Of a stretch of 64,000 nucleotides of DNA, positions 51,484-62,255 are shown in pieces. The translations under genes were made by a program, and so were the position numbers. Position 1 is the first letter of the stretch; every line of letters begins with the position of its first letter. The stretch lies in assembly GCA_043228905.1 (NCBI GenBank), contig JBHGNT010000002.1, positions 13,702,001-13,766,000 of the forward strand, given 5' to 3'. The stretch is from Azolla caroliniana. Lineage: Eukaryota; Polypodiophyta. Under the pieces are notes generated by a model. It had not been told where the DNA came from, did no database searches, and saw only the letters and a program-made list of their open reading frames with translations.

Positions 51484-54171
51484 TCAGGAGACCATGATGG
51501 CAAACACTTCACGCATAATGAGATCTGCAGTTTCTTCACTATTGATGGTCTTTACACATGGTACAAAATGTGCCATCTTGGTGAACCGATCCACTACTGT
51601 TAAAATAGTATCAAAGCCTTTGGAAGGTGGCAGATCCGTAATGAAATCCATAGAAATAGACTGCCATGGCTTGTTGGGAGGGGGTAATGGTTGTAGTAAG
51701 CCATAAGGGTGATGCCGGGGTATTTTGGCGCGACAGCAGGTGTCACAAGTGCGAACATAATCTTCGACAAATTTTTGCAAGTGAGGCCACCAAAACGAAC
51801 GTTTCACCAGCTCAATGGTCTTGGAAATACCAAAATGTCCAGCCATGGGGGCATCATGACAATGTTCCAACACTTGAAGTCGGGGTGATCCGTCGGGGAC
51901 GTAAAGGAGATTCTTGTAGAAGAGTAAACCATCTTGCCACTTGAAGTCCTGATAATGTTGAGATGACCCTGGCAATGTGGAGCAAGATGGACGACTTGAA
52001 CCACAGTGGGCTAAGACATCTTTAGCAAAATCATCCGAATGAAGTTGTTGCCGAATAGTGTCAAGAAGGGTAGAATCAAGTGGTGTGGCATAAATTGTTG
52101 TTACCTGTAGCTTTGATGGCCCGAGGAGAGTTTGCTTTTGATTGTCAAAGGCCGGATCTCCAAGTCGAAGTGCTAGATACGAACGCCGAGACAGAGCATC
52201 TGCTTTCCCTTGTTGTTTTCCGGGGCGAAAAATGATCTTGAAATCGAAACGCGTTAGAAATTGGGCCCACCGAGCTTGTCGTCTATTTAATACTCGAGCT
52301 GTTTGAAAATATGTGAGATTTTTGTGATCACTATAAATGATAATCTGATGAGGTGATCCTTCTAGAAAATGACGCCATTGCTCGAATGAGTCGACCACAG
52401 CTAGTAACTCCTTGTCATGCACCTCATAGTTTATCTCCGAAACAGTAAACTTTCTCGAGTGAAACGCGACTGGATGTATCTGCCCGTCCTCGCCTGGTTG
52501 CGATAGGATACTCCCCAATGCAAAGTCTGATGCATCCGCCTCAATAGTAAATGGCTTTTCAGGATCAATATGTGCTAGGATGGGTGCTGATGTGAATGCC
52601 TCTTTTAGCTGCGTAAAAGCCTTGTCCGCTTCGATACTCCAAAAAAATGCTTGATTTTTCTTGGTGAGTTGAGTAAGGGGCAACACAATGCTTGAATAAT
52701 TATGTATGAATTTGCGATAGAAGTTCGCAAATCCGAGGAAACACTGGACATCCCGAACTGAGCATGGGGGTTTCCATTCCAATATTGTTTGGACTTTTGC
52801 CGGGTCCATGAAAACACCCTGGGATGAAATAGTGTATCCCAAAAATTCGACTTGTTTGCAATCAAAACTGCATTTCTCAAGTTTGGCGTAAAGACCATAC
52901 TTCCTTAGGCGTTCAAGTACTTGCCGCACATGTATATCATGCTCCCCCTGTGTTTTAGAGTAAATCAATAGATCATCTAGGTAAATGATTAGAAAAATAT
53001 CCAAGAAATCCCGGAAGATGTCATTTGCCATATGTTGGAATACGGCAGGTGCATTTGTGAGCCCGAAAGGCATGACTGTATACTCAAAATGACCATACCG
53101 AGTACGAAATGTTGTTTTCCACTCATCTCCCGGCCGAATTCGAACAAGATTATATGCACCCCTTAGATCAATTTTGGTAAAATGCTTTGCCCCACCAATG
53201 CGTTCTAAGAGATTGGAGATTAAAGGTAAAGCATACCTATTCCTTATGGTGACTTTATTTAAGCCTCGATAGTCCACGACCAAACGAAGGGAGCCGTCCT
53301 TTTTCTTCACAAAAAAGATAGGAGCACCAGCTGGAGACTTTGAATGTCGAATAAACCCATGTGCAAGATTTTCCTCGATGTATTCTCGAAGAACCTTAAG
53401 CTCAGTGGGTGATAAATTGTAAATCGGACGCCACGGAGGCTCTTTTCCTGGTTGGAGATCAATAGGACAGTCGTACGGCCGATGCTTTGGAAGAACACTA
53501 GCTTTGACTTTGTCGAAAACATCAGCATAGTCTTGATATTTTTTGGGAATTTGGATGTCTGAATTCCCTTGAGTGACACTAGAAGGTGTCACTGATACTG
53601 CAAATAAGAAAAGGTCCTCCTTGCCTCCCACTTGGTGCAATTGTTGCAATGTGATGGCTGAAATTTGATGAGAAGGATATGGTGCATCGGTAGAACTATA
53701 TACTTTGGGAGGATAATCCCGAGTTCGATCCTTGACAATGATATTTTCTACTAAAGGGCACCTAATTTCTCGCTTCCTCCAATCGATTCTAGGGTTATGT
53801 AGCTCGAACCATGGCAAACCGAGGACAATTGGATGCTCAGGACTATGGATTATGTTAAAGGAAACTACACATCCTAAATCACCCAAGAGTATGTGTATTG
53901 GCTCAGACTCTTCAAATATCTTCCCGGAAGCTATGGGGCGTCCATCAATCACTACTACGGAAACTGGACAAGGAAGTGTATGCAAGGATATTTGGTGTTT
54001 TTGGGCAAAATCTCTATCCATGAAACAAGAATTGGGTCCAATATCCAAGAGGGCTTGGACTTGAAGTTGACAACTGGGTGTCCTAACTTGTACTAGGGCT
54101 GAGAAGACTCTACTAACATGCTTGGAAGAAATGGAACCCACACTAGGTTGTACATATCTAGGGTTGTCCAA
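51484..54171 (-). CDS. pol of Gypsy-5: protease, RT, RNase H, integrase N-part
   Basis: An open frame of 895 codons. Protease: ALLDIGPNSCFMDRDFAQKH (residues about 40-60), with D-I-G in place of D-S/T-G. RT: FFVKKKDGSLRLVVDYRGLN, TVMPFGLTNAPAVFQHMAND and the intact IIYLDDLLIYS. RNase H: FTIEADASDFALGSILSQPG and DKELLAVVDSFEQWRHFLEG. Integrase: zinc domain HCHDAPMAGHFGISK ... CDTCCRAKI and the first catalytic Asp in SMDFITDLPPSKG. It ends IMREVFAIMVS by a frameshift before the second catalytic Asp. The start codon lies 27 bases after the gag stop, in another frame. Confidence 0.93.
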   Translation of the reverse strand: MDNPRYVQPSVGSISSKHVSRVFSALVQVRTPSCQLQVQALLDIGPNSCFMDRDFAQKHQISLHTLPCPVSVVVIDGRPIASGKIFEESEPIHILLGDLGCVVSFNIIHSPEHPIVLGLPWFELHNPRIDWRKREIRCPLVENIIVKDRTRDYPPKVYSSTDAPYPSHQISAITLQQLHQVGGKEDLFLFAVSVTPSSVTQGNSDIQIPKKYQDYADVFDKVKASVLPKHRPYDCPIDLQPGKEPPWRPIYNLSPTELKVLREYIEENLAHGFIRHSKSPAGAPIFFVKKKDGSLRLVVDYRGLNKVTIRNRYALPLISNLLERIGGAKHFTKIDLRGAYNLVRIRPGDEWKTTFRTRYGHFEYTVMPFGLTNAPAVFQHMANDIFRDFLDIFLIIYLDDLLIYSKTQGEHDIHVRQVLERLRKYGLYAKLEKCSFDCKQVEFLGYTISSQGVFMDPAKVQTILEWKPPCSVRDVQCFLGFANFYRKFIHNYSSIVLPLTQLTKKNQAFFWSIEADKAFTQLKEAFTSAPILAHIDPEKPFTIEADASDFALGSILSQPGEDGQIHPVAFHSRKFTVSEINYEVHDKELLAVVDSFEQWRHFLEGSPHQIIIYSDHKNLTYFQTARVLNRRQARWAQFLTRFDFKIIFRPGKQQGKADALSRRSYLALRLGDPAFDNQKQTLLGPSKLQVTTIYATPLDSTLLDTIRQQLHSDDFAKDVLAHCGSSRPSCSTLPGSSQHYQDFKWQDGLLFYKNLLYVPDGSPRLQVLEHCHDAPMAGHFGISKTIELVKRSFWWPHLQKFVEDYVRTCDTCCRAKIPRHHPYGLLQPLPPPNKPWQSISMDFITDLPPSKGFDTILTVVDRFTKMAHFVPCVKTINSEETADLIMREVFAIMVS

Positions 54172-54197
54172 CCAAATGGCTCCTATTTTGGCCGGAC

Positions 54198-55361
54198 TTA
54201 TTCGTTTGACTCCTCTTCTAATTGGCTTAGGACTTCAAATTTATTGGACAAGGGTGGATTATTCATAATATTAGATTCACTAACTACTTCTAAAATGTTG
54301 GACTCATTTTTATTGTCATAGTGAATTTGATTTACCTGACGTCTCGGCCTATGGGAGCAATGAATGGCTATATGTCCTGGACCTCCACAATATAAGCACA
54401 GATGGTTTGCTCGACGACGTTGCTTCTCTTCGTCTGACAACGGTCCTCGTCGTTGAGTCATATCGATCTCCATGGGTGTAGGACTATCCATTGGGACTGG
54501 ACTACGTGTTTGCCTTGGAATTGGAGCAGGGCTATACATTTGCCTTGGGGATGATTGCGCCGTTACTGATGCATAAGTTGGTGTGAATCTAGATCTTGTT
54601 ATTTGTTGTTGTCGCTCACATCGACGCTCAAAAAGGCGATTATCACACCGTATTGCTCGACTAATAGCTTCTGTAAGTGACCTTGGATCCTCGGGGAAGG
54701 TAAGAAGTAAGTCTTTGACATCACTATGAAGGCCTGAACGGAATTGCTCCATTAGGGCTTGTTCATCCCAAGGAATATCGCTTGCGATGAGACGGAAATT
54801 GGCAGCATATGTTGAAGCTGGTTGATCACCTTGACGAAGTGTACGAATCTTGTTGATAGCTGTTCTCGCCCCATCAGTATCTCCGAAACAAGCCTTAAAT
54901 TCCTTGATAAATTCCTCGAAATTATTCAGTAGAGGAGAATTGGTCTCTAGCAATGGAGCAAACCATGACAACGCTATGCCAGTCAATAAAGTGCCCACTA
55001 GCCCGACTCGTGATGCATCTGTTGGATAACGTGCGGGATGCATTTGAATCACCAACCGTACTTGATTCAAAAAACCTCGGAAATGCGCCCTCGACCCATC
55101 AAATTTAGCTGGGAGGCTAATTTTGGGCTCCTTGATAAGTCCCTGACCTTCAACCCTTTGTTGTTGTAACACGACGATTGTCGACTCTAACTGTTGCACT
55201 CGTCGCGTGAACTCCTCTTGTTGTTGTTGCTTCTCTATAGTAACCTTTTGTAGATCCCCAAGTAGACGTTGATTCTCTACTTCAAGAGATGCGAACTTGG
55301 ATTTAAGGTTCTCCATTTCTGCAACAAGGGTGAGATATTCTTCTGAGTTAATGGCAGCCAT
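54198..55361 (-). CDS. gag of Gypsy-5
   Basis: 387 codons, intact. Residues about 8-75 form a coiled coil (MENLKSKFASLEVENQRLLG and on). The capsid domain is at about 85-245 (KFDGSRAHFRGFLNQVRLVI, ARTAINKIRTLRQGDQPAST). A Pro-rich linker and a zinc knuckle CLYCGGPGHIAIHC (C-x2-C-x4-H-x4-C) lie near residue 335. The start at 55361 follows a GA-rich leader. Confidence 0.93.
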   Translation of the reverse strand: MAAINSEEYLTLVAEMENLKSKFASLEVENQRLLGDLQKVTIEKQQQQEEFTRRVQQLESTIVVLQQQRVEGQGLIKEPKISLPAKFDGSRAHFRGFLNQVRLVIQMHPARYPTDASRVGLVGTLLTGIALSWFAPLLETNSPLLNNFEEFIKEFKACFGDTDGARTAINKIRTLRQGDQPASTYAANFRLIASDIPWDEQALMEQFRSGLHSDVKDLLLTFPEDPRSLTEAISRAIRCDNRLFERRCERQQQITRSRFTPTYASVTAQSSPRQMYSPAPIPRQTRSPVPMDSPTPMEIDMTQRRGPLSDEEKQRRRANHLCLYCGGPGHIAIHCSHRPRRQVNQIHYDNKNESNILEVVSESNIMNNPPLSNKFEVLSQLEEESNE

Positions 55362-55425
55362 GGTTTCAGGATGGTTACAAAGGAGGATAAGAGAGAGAGA
55401 GAGAGTGAGAGAATTCGAATCAAAC

Positions 55426-55834
55426 TGTCAGAACCAAGGATAAAAGATAGAGTGATGGAAGAAGGATAGAGAAGAATGGATGTATAAGATAGAGAAAGAA
55501 AGAGAATGGATACAAGATATGTAATGAGAGCTAAAGACTGGTGTTGATTCGAATTGATTTGAGAATACATGTATGCGCTTATTTATAGGTTCCTATAGAA
55601 TAGCTTAGAGATTTCTAGAATGTTCTAGAATGTTCTAGACCTAGAATGCTCTAGGACATTCTAGAACATTCTAGAATAATCTAGAGTTTTTACAATAATC
55701 AATGTAATACAAGAAGTGGCTTTTATTGTTTCATATAACAATAAGCTATCTTAATGGTTGAGGTTTTCAAGTATGAATTACAAGGTTCGAGGTTCAAGTC
55801 CGGGTGACACCATAATGGTCATGTGTTCATGACA
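55426..55834 (-). repeat. 5' LTR of Gypsy-5
   Basis: 409 bp, two transitions from the 3' LTR. This copy drives the element. Heat-shock elements at 55613-55676, TATA box at 55578-55588. Confidence 0.97.
55578..55676 (-). promoter_or_regulatory. promoter of Gypsy-5: heat-shock-element array plus TATA
   Basis: Five perfect 5-bp-spaced units start at 55613, 55618, 55623, 55628 and 55633, and four more at 55659-55676. CTATAAATAAG (minus strand) at 55578-55588 lies 25 bases downstream. This layout, HSEs just upstream of a TATA box, is that of plant heat-shock promoters and of the heat-activated copia element ONSEN. Confidence 0.85.
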
Positions 55835-56239
55835 ATTAGGTCTCTTACTTTTACTTTTGCCTTCTTCCTAAGGTCTTGGTTCGTGTTCTTAGCCTCCAAA
55901 AGTGAATTATCCATACTTGATATTCTTCTAATGTTCAATGGCTTAGATTCTAAAAACACTTTCACATATACAAATGTCCTACATAACACTTTTTATACAA
56001 GTCCTTAAAAGCATTGACAGAAGTACTGACATGTACTTCAATGCTCATATGAGCGACTGATACTAACTCTAAGGAATATGTCTACGTACCAGGCTCGGAC
56101 CGTAGGCTCCACCAGCCTACTAGTTCTCACTATTCCAGAGTACGATCCAGGTCTCCGGTTCCGCTCTAGGTTACAGATACCAATATATCTTGACAGCTAT
56201 TCGGTTCTCAGTTTCGGATCCAGTTGAGCTTGCCCGCTC
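55835..56239. other. LTR remnants after Gypsy-5
   Basis: It begins with the ATTAG duplication and continues the Gypsy-4 LTR for an unknown length. About 55970-56060 resembles the Copia-1 LTR (TTTTATACAAG..., GACAGAAGTACTGACA). No gene is seen. Confidence 0.5.
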
Positions 56240-56450
56240 AATAGGTTGAATCACCATGGTCACTTCTTCGAGGACAAGGTCCGGTTGATTGCCAGTAGGC
56301 ATACAGACAGGAGGATGTTTATCCTTGAAACAAATGATGCTGGTGCCGCAATGTTTGCAAAAGGATATAAGGTTGTATCCTGCATCAACCTGTTGCACAA
56401 GCGAGCCGGCCACATAAACTATCCGAAGCTTCAAGAGTTGTAGTCGAAAC
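56240..56450 (+). pseudogene. copia GAG-pre-integrase fragment
   Basis: The frame reads DRRMFILETNDAGAAMFAKG and INLLHKRAGHINYPKLQEL. It matches the Copia-1 region at 13440-13615 and typical copia domains. It is isolated; no other domain is next to it. Confidence 0.7.
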
Positions 56451-56499
56451 ACGTTATATTCGGACAACCGAAGTTCAGCGGCTGAAGAGGCCAAGTATG

Positions 56500-57048
56500 T
56501 GAAAGTTAATCTGTCGACAATCGACTACTGTAACCGACAACCACAATGGGTCGAACTTCAACTCTGAATGTTCGGTCAAGAAGGTTGTGGTAAGGAATTA
56601 GATTGGTCAACACTAGTACCAAACTCAGAGACTAATACACAAAAAATAGCTATTATGGTTAACCTGCACTGATGATCGACTATTCGTTGTAATATAATTA
56701 TGTAGCAGAGAATGTAGTCGAATGTTTGACACAGAAACAATTAGAGATATAAGGCAGAGTAGTCGACACAACAGATACACTAACTACTAAACTTATATTA
56801 CTCCAAAATAGAATGATAACATTTACCATGCTCTTGATCCCTTTTTATTGGTTACACTTGCCCTCTTTGGCAAGAACTATAACGAAACTGTTCTAACTAA
56901 CCTACTATATATTTTTTACTTGGCGAAATTATATTAATTCTCTTTTAGTTTTATCCTTTCTCTTCCAACCTCCGACTCCTGTTCACATTGTCGACTGCAA
57001 ACATTGCCGAATCTGACCTCCCGACACTAGATAGCCGACCAACTAACA
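56500..57048 (-). repeat. 3' LTR of Gypsy-6
   Basis: The right end is TAACA (57048), as in Gypsy-1's start TGTTA in complement. The left end is likely near 56500 (GTTAATC). It carries minus-strand ACTATATATTT (about 56903-56913). Sequence similarity to the Gypsy-1 LTR is otherwise low. The left end is approximate. Confidence 0.6.
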
Positions 57049-57068
57049 CTTGGCACACCCGTGGGATA

Positions 57069-58560
57069 GTGCCTTGCACGTTCGAACCCTACCCTTACTC
57101 CTGGTCGTGGACATCATCAAGGTTGGTGGTGTCGCCAACGTCATCACTTACCTCTTTGTTTAGGATGTCGAACAATGTTTGTTCATTTTCAGCTCTTCTA
57201 TCGGCATCAGTCGTATGGTGTTCCCATTCCGGCCTATGCATGCATGGATTGCGCCTTTGCCTGCTCCGGCTCCGTGGTGTCCTTAGCGTCGCTTACTAGA
57301 ACTGTGTGTCTCGAGTCAGTTGGAGATGGTGGTATGTTGGTGTTAGGCCCTAATTCTCCAGTCTGTTGTCGGCGCTCTCGTTCATATGCATCCAGTTGTA
57401 CAACAGTGTCGATCCGATGGTCATCATATTCTTCCATAAGGCGTGTAATCTCCTCTCGGTGGCTTGCAGCAAGCTTGTAGATATCCTGGGACAGGTCTTC
57501 CTAGACGATGGTTATGGTTGCATCATCCATCTTGAAGAAACCTGTGCCTTGCTTTTTCCTGTTTTCTTGGTCGGCTTGGAGAACTGCTTGCTTCGACCAC
57601 GTTTTCCAGCCTTTTTCTAGAGAGTCGATTACCATTCTCTGTGTTCGAGCCTTGTGTGCTGACAAAATGAGACACATTTTCTCCTCACCCATGGCTCACT
57701 TTACACTGCATTGTGGTTAACTCTTTTCGCATTTCAGCCAGACGAGCTTCTGCTGATCCTTGGTCAAACATTAGCTTCGCCTTTTCCACTAGTAATGCCA
57801 GTCGTTGTTCTTCATACTTGGCCTCGAGCGCACTGTATTTCTTGGTTAGTTCATTTTTCTCTAGGTTGAGCTGTGATTTGTGTTGCTCGTACTCCGTATG
57901 CATCTCCGTCTTCTCGAACACTAGCTTAGCCATTTGGTCGGCATAATATTCCTCCTGAACATGAACATACTGCCCAAACTCCTCGACCTTTTCCTTCTCT
58001 TGCTTCATCTCCTCCCTTGCCTTCTACCTTATGTTTCAGAGTGTGTATTGCTTCATCCTTAGCATCCAATAGGGACCCTAGCTTGGTCTTCGCTAACTGC
58101 ATACGGTCCTCCATTTTCTTCACTTTCGCCTCGGATTCTTCCGTTCTTTGATTGGCCCATTCGACCTCCTTCTCGGTACCATGCAATTGATCCCATAATT
58201 GTTTGTCCGGTACATGCAGGATCCTAGCAAAATAACAATTTTGCATATGGTCGTTGACTTCTTTCATCTTCGCTTCCATCTATTGGAGTCGATCCGAAAG
58301 TTTCTCATTATTCTTTTGTAGTGTCGACCATTGTGTATGCAGGTGGTTAGCTGAAATTGTCGTTCTTTTGCATGCTTCTGCCTATGGAATTTGACAAGGG
58401 CCATGTGCAGAGGAGGCATTTGAATCGCCTGACCCTTATTTCTCGCATCGAGTTGCCGATCGATTCTTTGCAGTTCTCTTTCCTCTTCAGGCTCAATAAT
58501 CCCAAGCATGGCCTTCTGGATCATCTCCTGATCCTTGTGTTCTTGGGACAATAGGTCGGA
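57069..58560 (-). pseudogene. extra 3' gene of Gypsy-6, coiled-coil part
   Basis: The pieces 58551-58264 (EEERELQRIDRQLDARNKGQ), 58279-57926 (EVEWANQRTEESEAKVKKME), 58008-57685 (EYEQHKSQLNLEKNELTKKY), 57692-57501 and 57437-57234 together form a long coiled-coil protein broken by frameshifts. Position and nature match 7268-8626 in Gypsy-1, although direct sequence identity is low. The role is unknown. Confidence 0.65.
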
Positions 58561-59600
58561 CGCGTACTGTAATCATTTAGCAAGCCAATCCACCAGCTCG
58601 TAAGATGTCTTGAATTGTAGAAGGGCAGCAAATTCATGGGTTCGTTGGTGGTATCTCTCGCAATCCAAGGACTTCATTCAAGGACATTAACGATGCTTTT
58701 CCCTTCGCCAAACATATTCCTTGATCCTATTCAACTGTGTCAACAGTCGACGCTTCAGTACGCAACGGTCGTTCATCTGCTTGGTAGGCATCGACCCTTT
58801 GTTTCTTGGTCGGCCGATTCTCCTCTTGCGGTTGTTCACATTGAGTGTGCTAGCTCTATTGCTTTTTCCTTAATTTCTTTGCTTGTGGTTGTGGTTGTGG
58901 CTATTTTGACATGGTGGTTGTCGGCTCTTGATGTTGCTGGGTGTCGGGGTCAGGGTTCAGGGTCAGCTCCGGTTGCTGTTGGGTTTTAGATGGTGTTTGG
59001 TGTGTCGGTTCTGATTCCTGCCACTCTTCTCGTGGGATTATTCTCCGGACCAATGGTGTCGATGCCGATCTTGACGAGTGCCCCTTTTCCTTTCTTGGGG
59101 TCTTACGCTAGTTCCTGGCGCTGGGTGTCAGACATAATACTGTAAGCCGTCGAGCAAAAATTGGCTTCATAGACTTCCCATTCTGCACCCCATGCAACTG
59201 CTCTTGGAGTGTGATACCCATGATATACCCCCAATTGATTGTTTCCCCTTCATATCTTCATATGTCGCGATTATGAACCCAACCCTAGCTCGGACTGACA
59301 CAAGTGACCTCCAAAAGAAATTTTGCCACATCATGGAAAAATAGGTCATCCCCTCCTTAAGTTCTTTAAGCCTTTGCGGATGGAGAATAGTCACCAAAAT
59401 ATGACTTTAGAATGTCTTCTTTGAGAGTATCTATTTCATCATACCCCTCTTTTCTCAGATTAAGGAACCGATGCACCTATTTGTTAGTGATTTTGTCATC
59501 ATCAATTTGTTTGACTATGTCTTTTGCGTGTGGGTGGGGTTCTACATCTGCCATTTGGAGATACCCTTCTAGGTCTTTCTTCTTTCTTTAGCCATCATCA
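58561..59600 (-). pseudogene. extra 3' gene of Gypsy-6, N-terminal domain and linker
   Basis: The reading includes KSYFGDYS, FFHDVAKFLLEV, VGFIIATYEDMKG and INWGYIMGITLQEQ (about 59480-59220), which parallel the Gypsy-1 segments GEYSLASKGY, LFREIARVLHEF, GVIIATY and VDWPVLIADGL in the same order. A Pro/Gln-rich linker with a basic stretch (about 59130-58760) follows. Many stops. No family recognised. Confidence 0.6.
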
Positions 59601-59939
59601 TAGTCGCTCTGATACCTGCATCGGCATGTCGTCTGCTTCTTCTGCGTGAATCACGTCGTTGTTGTTGGTGCTCAACGGAGAAAGCCAAAGTGCTCTATGT
59701 GTACTGTTCATCGATTGTTGTTGTCTGCTACAATCGTTGTTTGCTTGTGTGAGAATGATCTTCGCTCTGTTCGTGTGTATTTTCCTGTGCTTTCCTGTGA
59801 AGAGAACGTAGCCGAAATTGTTCTTGTGAAAAAAAGGGTCCATTTTTCGAGACAAAACGTTATAAAAATAGAATCTGCTATTAATAGCTCTTCAATGGCC
59901 ACAATTGATATGAATACTGAAGTATAAGCGTGCTTGTCT

Positions 59940-60140
59940 ATATATAGTCGGAAAGGGACAATGCCAAGAATTAGTGATGACAAGATTGATTTTCTGTTAC
60001 AGTTTGTTTTCTGCCAAGATTTCTTTTTTTCTCTAAATTTATTATTATTATTTTATTTATTTAATATCTACGATTATGTCCTATTAGCCGATTGTCGATT
60101 TGGGCATCTTGTTCGAAAGGGTTTGTTGGGGTATGTTCCC
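59940..60140. other. AT-rich spacer of Gypsy-6
   Basis: AT-rich stretch between integrase end and extra genes, comparable to the A-rich tract of Gypsy-1. No gene is seen. Confidence 0.5.
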
Positions 60141-60141
60141 G

Positions 60142-61080
60142 TTAGGGCTTGAGTTGGAACCCATTAACCCATTTAGGCAAGATTTCCCCAACTAACGTTC
60201 CAACTTGATAAGTGTAGTTGTTATCAACAATCCAATATGGTCCAGTCCATCGGAATATCAGCTTTCTTGGCATAGCCCCCATTTTTGTTTGAAAAACTAA
60301 GACTAGTCTACCAACCTCGAACAACTTCTCTTTATTATGTCGGTGTCGATCGACAAATGCATTAATTATTCTCTGCTTCTACTCCAATTGACACATTGCA
60401 TGTACCCAACAATAGCAATTGGTCTTTCCGAATCCTTTTCGACTGCTCCTCATCGAGCCATTCGATGACCTGTACCCGTAGTGTCGGAATCTAAAATTCA
60501 ATTGGCATGACTACCTCTAATCCGAATGCCATTCGGAACGGAGTCGACTTGATAATTGTTTTATATGTGGAGCGGTAGGCCCATAAAGCACTATGCAGCT
60601 TCTGATCCCAATCGGTGCGATTTTCGTTGACTATCTTCCTCAAAATCATTTGTAGTGTTTCATTTGTTGATTCGGCTAACCCATTAGCTTGTGGGTAATA
60701 TCGCATACTCCTCTTATGCATAACTACATAATAATTCGACAATTCATGAACAATTTTATTAACAAAGTGAGTACCCTGATCACTTACTAACTCAATCGGG
60801 CAAGCGAATTTGTACCATATGTATTTGTACAGAAACTTTGTTGTCGAAGTTGCTGTATTATCCCGAAGGGCTTTAGCTTCGACCCATTTTGTGCAACAGT
60901 TGGTGGCGACTATGACATATTTGTTTCCGGTTCTTGCAGCTACAAGTTTGAACAATCCAACAATGTCGAGATCCCATTTTTGGAATGATTCTAATGTTAG
61001 TATTGGTTGATGCGACATGTGATTCCGTTCACTTGGTTGACCGGTTCACTTACACGAGTCGCATTGTCACCAATAGTCAA
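60142..61080 (-). pseudogene. integrase of Gypsy-6
   Basis: The frame 61018-60491 carries the DDE core: Asp in KWDLDIVGLFK, Asp in ELVSDQGTHFVNK and Glu in [12 protein letters not shown], all present. The C-terminal piece, 60324-60142, reads PRKLIFRWTGPYWIVDNNYT. The zinc domain lies upstream (61160-61070; HCGIAGGHY). Its sequence is clearly related to the Gypsy-1 integrase. Confidence 0.88.
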
Positions 61081-61871
61081 CTGCATCTATCATAGTAGTT
61101 GGCCACCATAACCCACTGTTCCAAATCGTCCGAGTTGTCATTTCGCCAACATAATGACCTCCAGCTATCCCGCAATGTGCCTCGTGCAAAATTGTCTCCT
61201 CCTCAAACTGTTGAACCACGTGACACCGTATGCCATTGGCTCCTTTATGGTATACTGTGTCCTCCAGTAGACAAAATTTTTGACTCCAAACTGCTAACTG
61301 TTTCCGTTCATCTACTGACATTCCTTCTAGTGGCAATCCGGTACAGAGGAATATTGACATGTCTATGATCCACAAGTTGGTTGTTTCTTCATCAACTTCA
61401 GTCCGAGTTACTGCGTCGACTCGAAATAGTTGAGCATCAGGAAAATCATCTTTAACCCTTGTACCTGGCTCCCCCGACTCCAGCCATATTAGGTAATCGA
61501 CTACTGCATGTTGAACCCCTGGATGATGGATAATGTCGAATTCAAATTCTTGTAACAAGAGTGTCCACCTTGCAAGTTTGGCTGTTAATGCCTATTTTGA
61601 GACCAAGTATAGTAAGGTAGAATGATCGACATGGAAAGTAAATTTTCGACCCAACAGGTAATGTTGAAACTTTGTTTAATCGAGAGCCTCTCGTTCTGTT
61701 GTTGAATAATTCCACTCGGTAGTGGATAATTTCCGACTCGCATAATAAACTAGCATGTACAAGTTTGGCTCCAACAATTGCATAAGTGCACTGCCGATGG
61801 CAATATCTGAAGCATCGATAAAAACATGAAAATCCTTAGCCCAATCAAGTGGTTGTAGGACGAGTACCTTT
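61067..61871 (-). pseudogene. RNase H and integrase zinc region of Gypsy-6, truncated
   Basis: The piece at 61558-61067 reads MLQEFEFDIIHHPGVQHAVV (RNase H end) and HCGIAGGHYVGEMTTRTIWN (zinc domain). The sequence from 61871 to 61560 is decayed RNase H (counterpart of VFVDASDIAIG). It is cut at 61872 by the LTR of the next element. Confidence 0.8.
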
Positions 61872-62255
61872 TGTTACCGGTTGGCTAGAAGGCTTAAGGA
61901 GGTCCAAATCAGAGTGTGAAAAGGAATAGTTTATTCGGGAGCTGTTGTAATTAGTAATCTTAATATAGATATTAATATATGAGAAGATGTGGACGGACGG
62001 ACCGGAATCGGTATGCCGATCCCGATCCGGACCGATCCCGTAAATGTGCCAGTTGGCACCGTTTTGTATTTCGCACCGGAGACCTATATAAAGGCCCGGT
62101 TATAATGTAATCAGAAGCGGATAATTAATAGAGCTTATTGTCTTAATCTCCCTGTGTTGATTACCGTTCTGTATTGTTATATCTTACACGTGTTAATTAT
62201 GGATTGCTAAGTAACCAATTAAGGTCTAATTAAGCATTGTGCCGTAAGTCATTCT
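61872..62255 (+). repeat. truncated 5' LTR of Gypsy-1b
   Basis: It begins TGTTACCGG and matches 8780-9167. TATA box at about 62093-62100. The last 74 bases of the family LTR are missing, and with them the primer site. Confidence 0.9.

Larger units (their letters stand above)
50151..55834 (-). mobile_element. Gypsy-5: young chromovirus-type gypsy with heat-shock-element LTRs
   Basis: The LTRs 50151-50559 and 55426-55834 are 409 bp each and differ at two positions. Target duplication ATTAG at 50146-50150 and 55835-55839. A polypurine tract (minus: GAAGGAGGGATAG) lies at 50560-50572. Reading right to left: gag (55361-54198), pol (54171-51484), and the integrase end with a chromodomain (51440-50544). 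Only frameshifts in integrase near 51490 and 51440 separate it from an intact element. Confidence 0.97.
56500..61871 (-). mobile_element. Gypsy-6: minus-strand relative of Gypsy-1 with extra 3' genes
   Basis: Reading right to left: RNase H (from 61871), integrase, an AT-rich spacer, extra coding block (59600-57070) and a 3' LTR (57048-56500). The last 40 bases before the LTR match the corresponding end of Gypsy-1 (8735-8779) in complement. Gag, protease and RT are missing because element 61872-64000 starts there. Decayed. Confidence 0.85.

Noticed and set aside
53732-54064. Open frame on the + strand within Gypsy-5 pol
   Set aside because: Shadow of the intact pol gene on the other strand.
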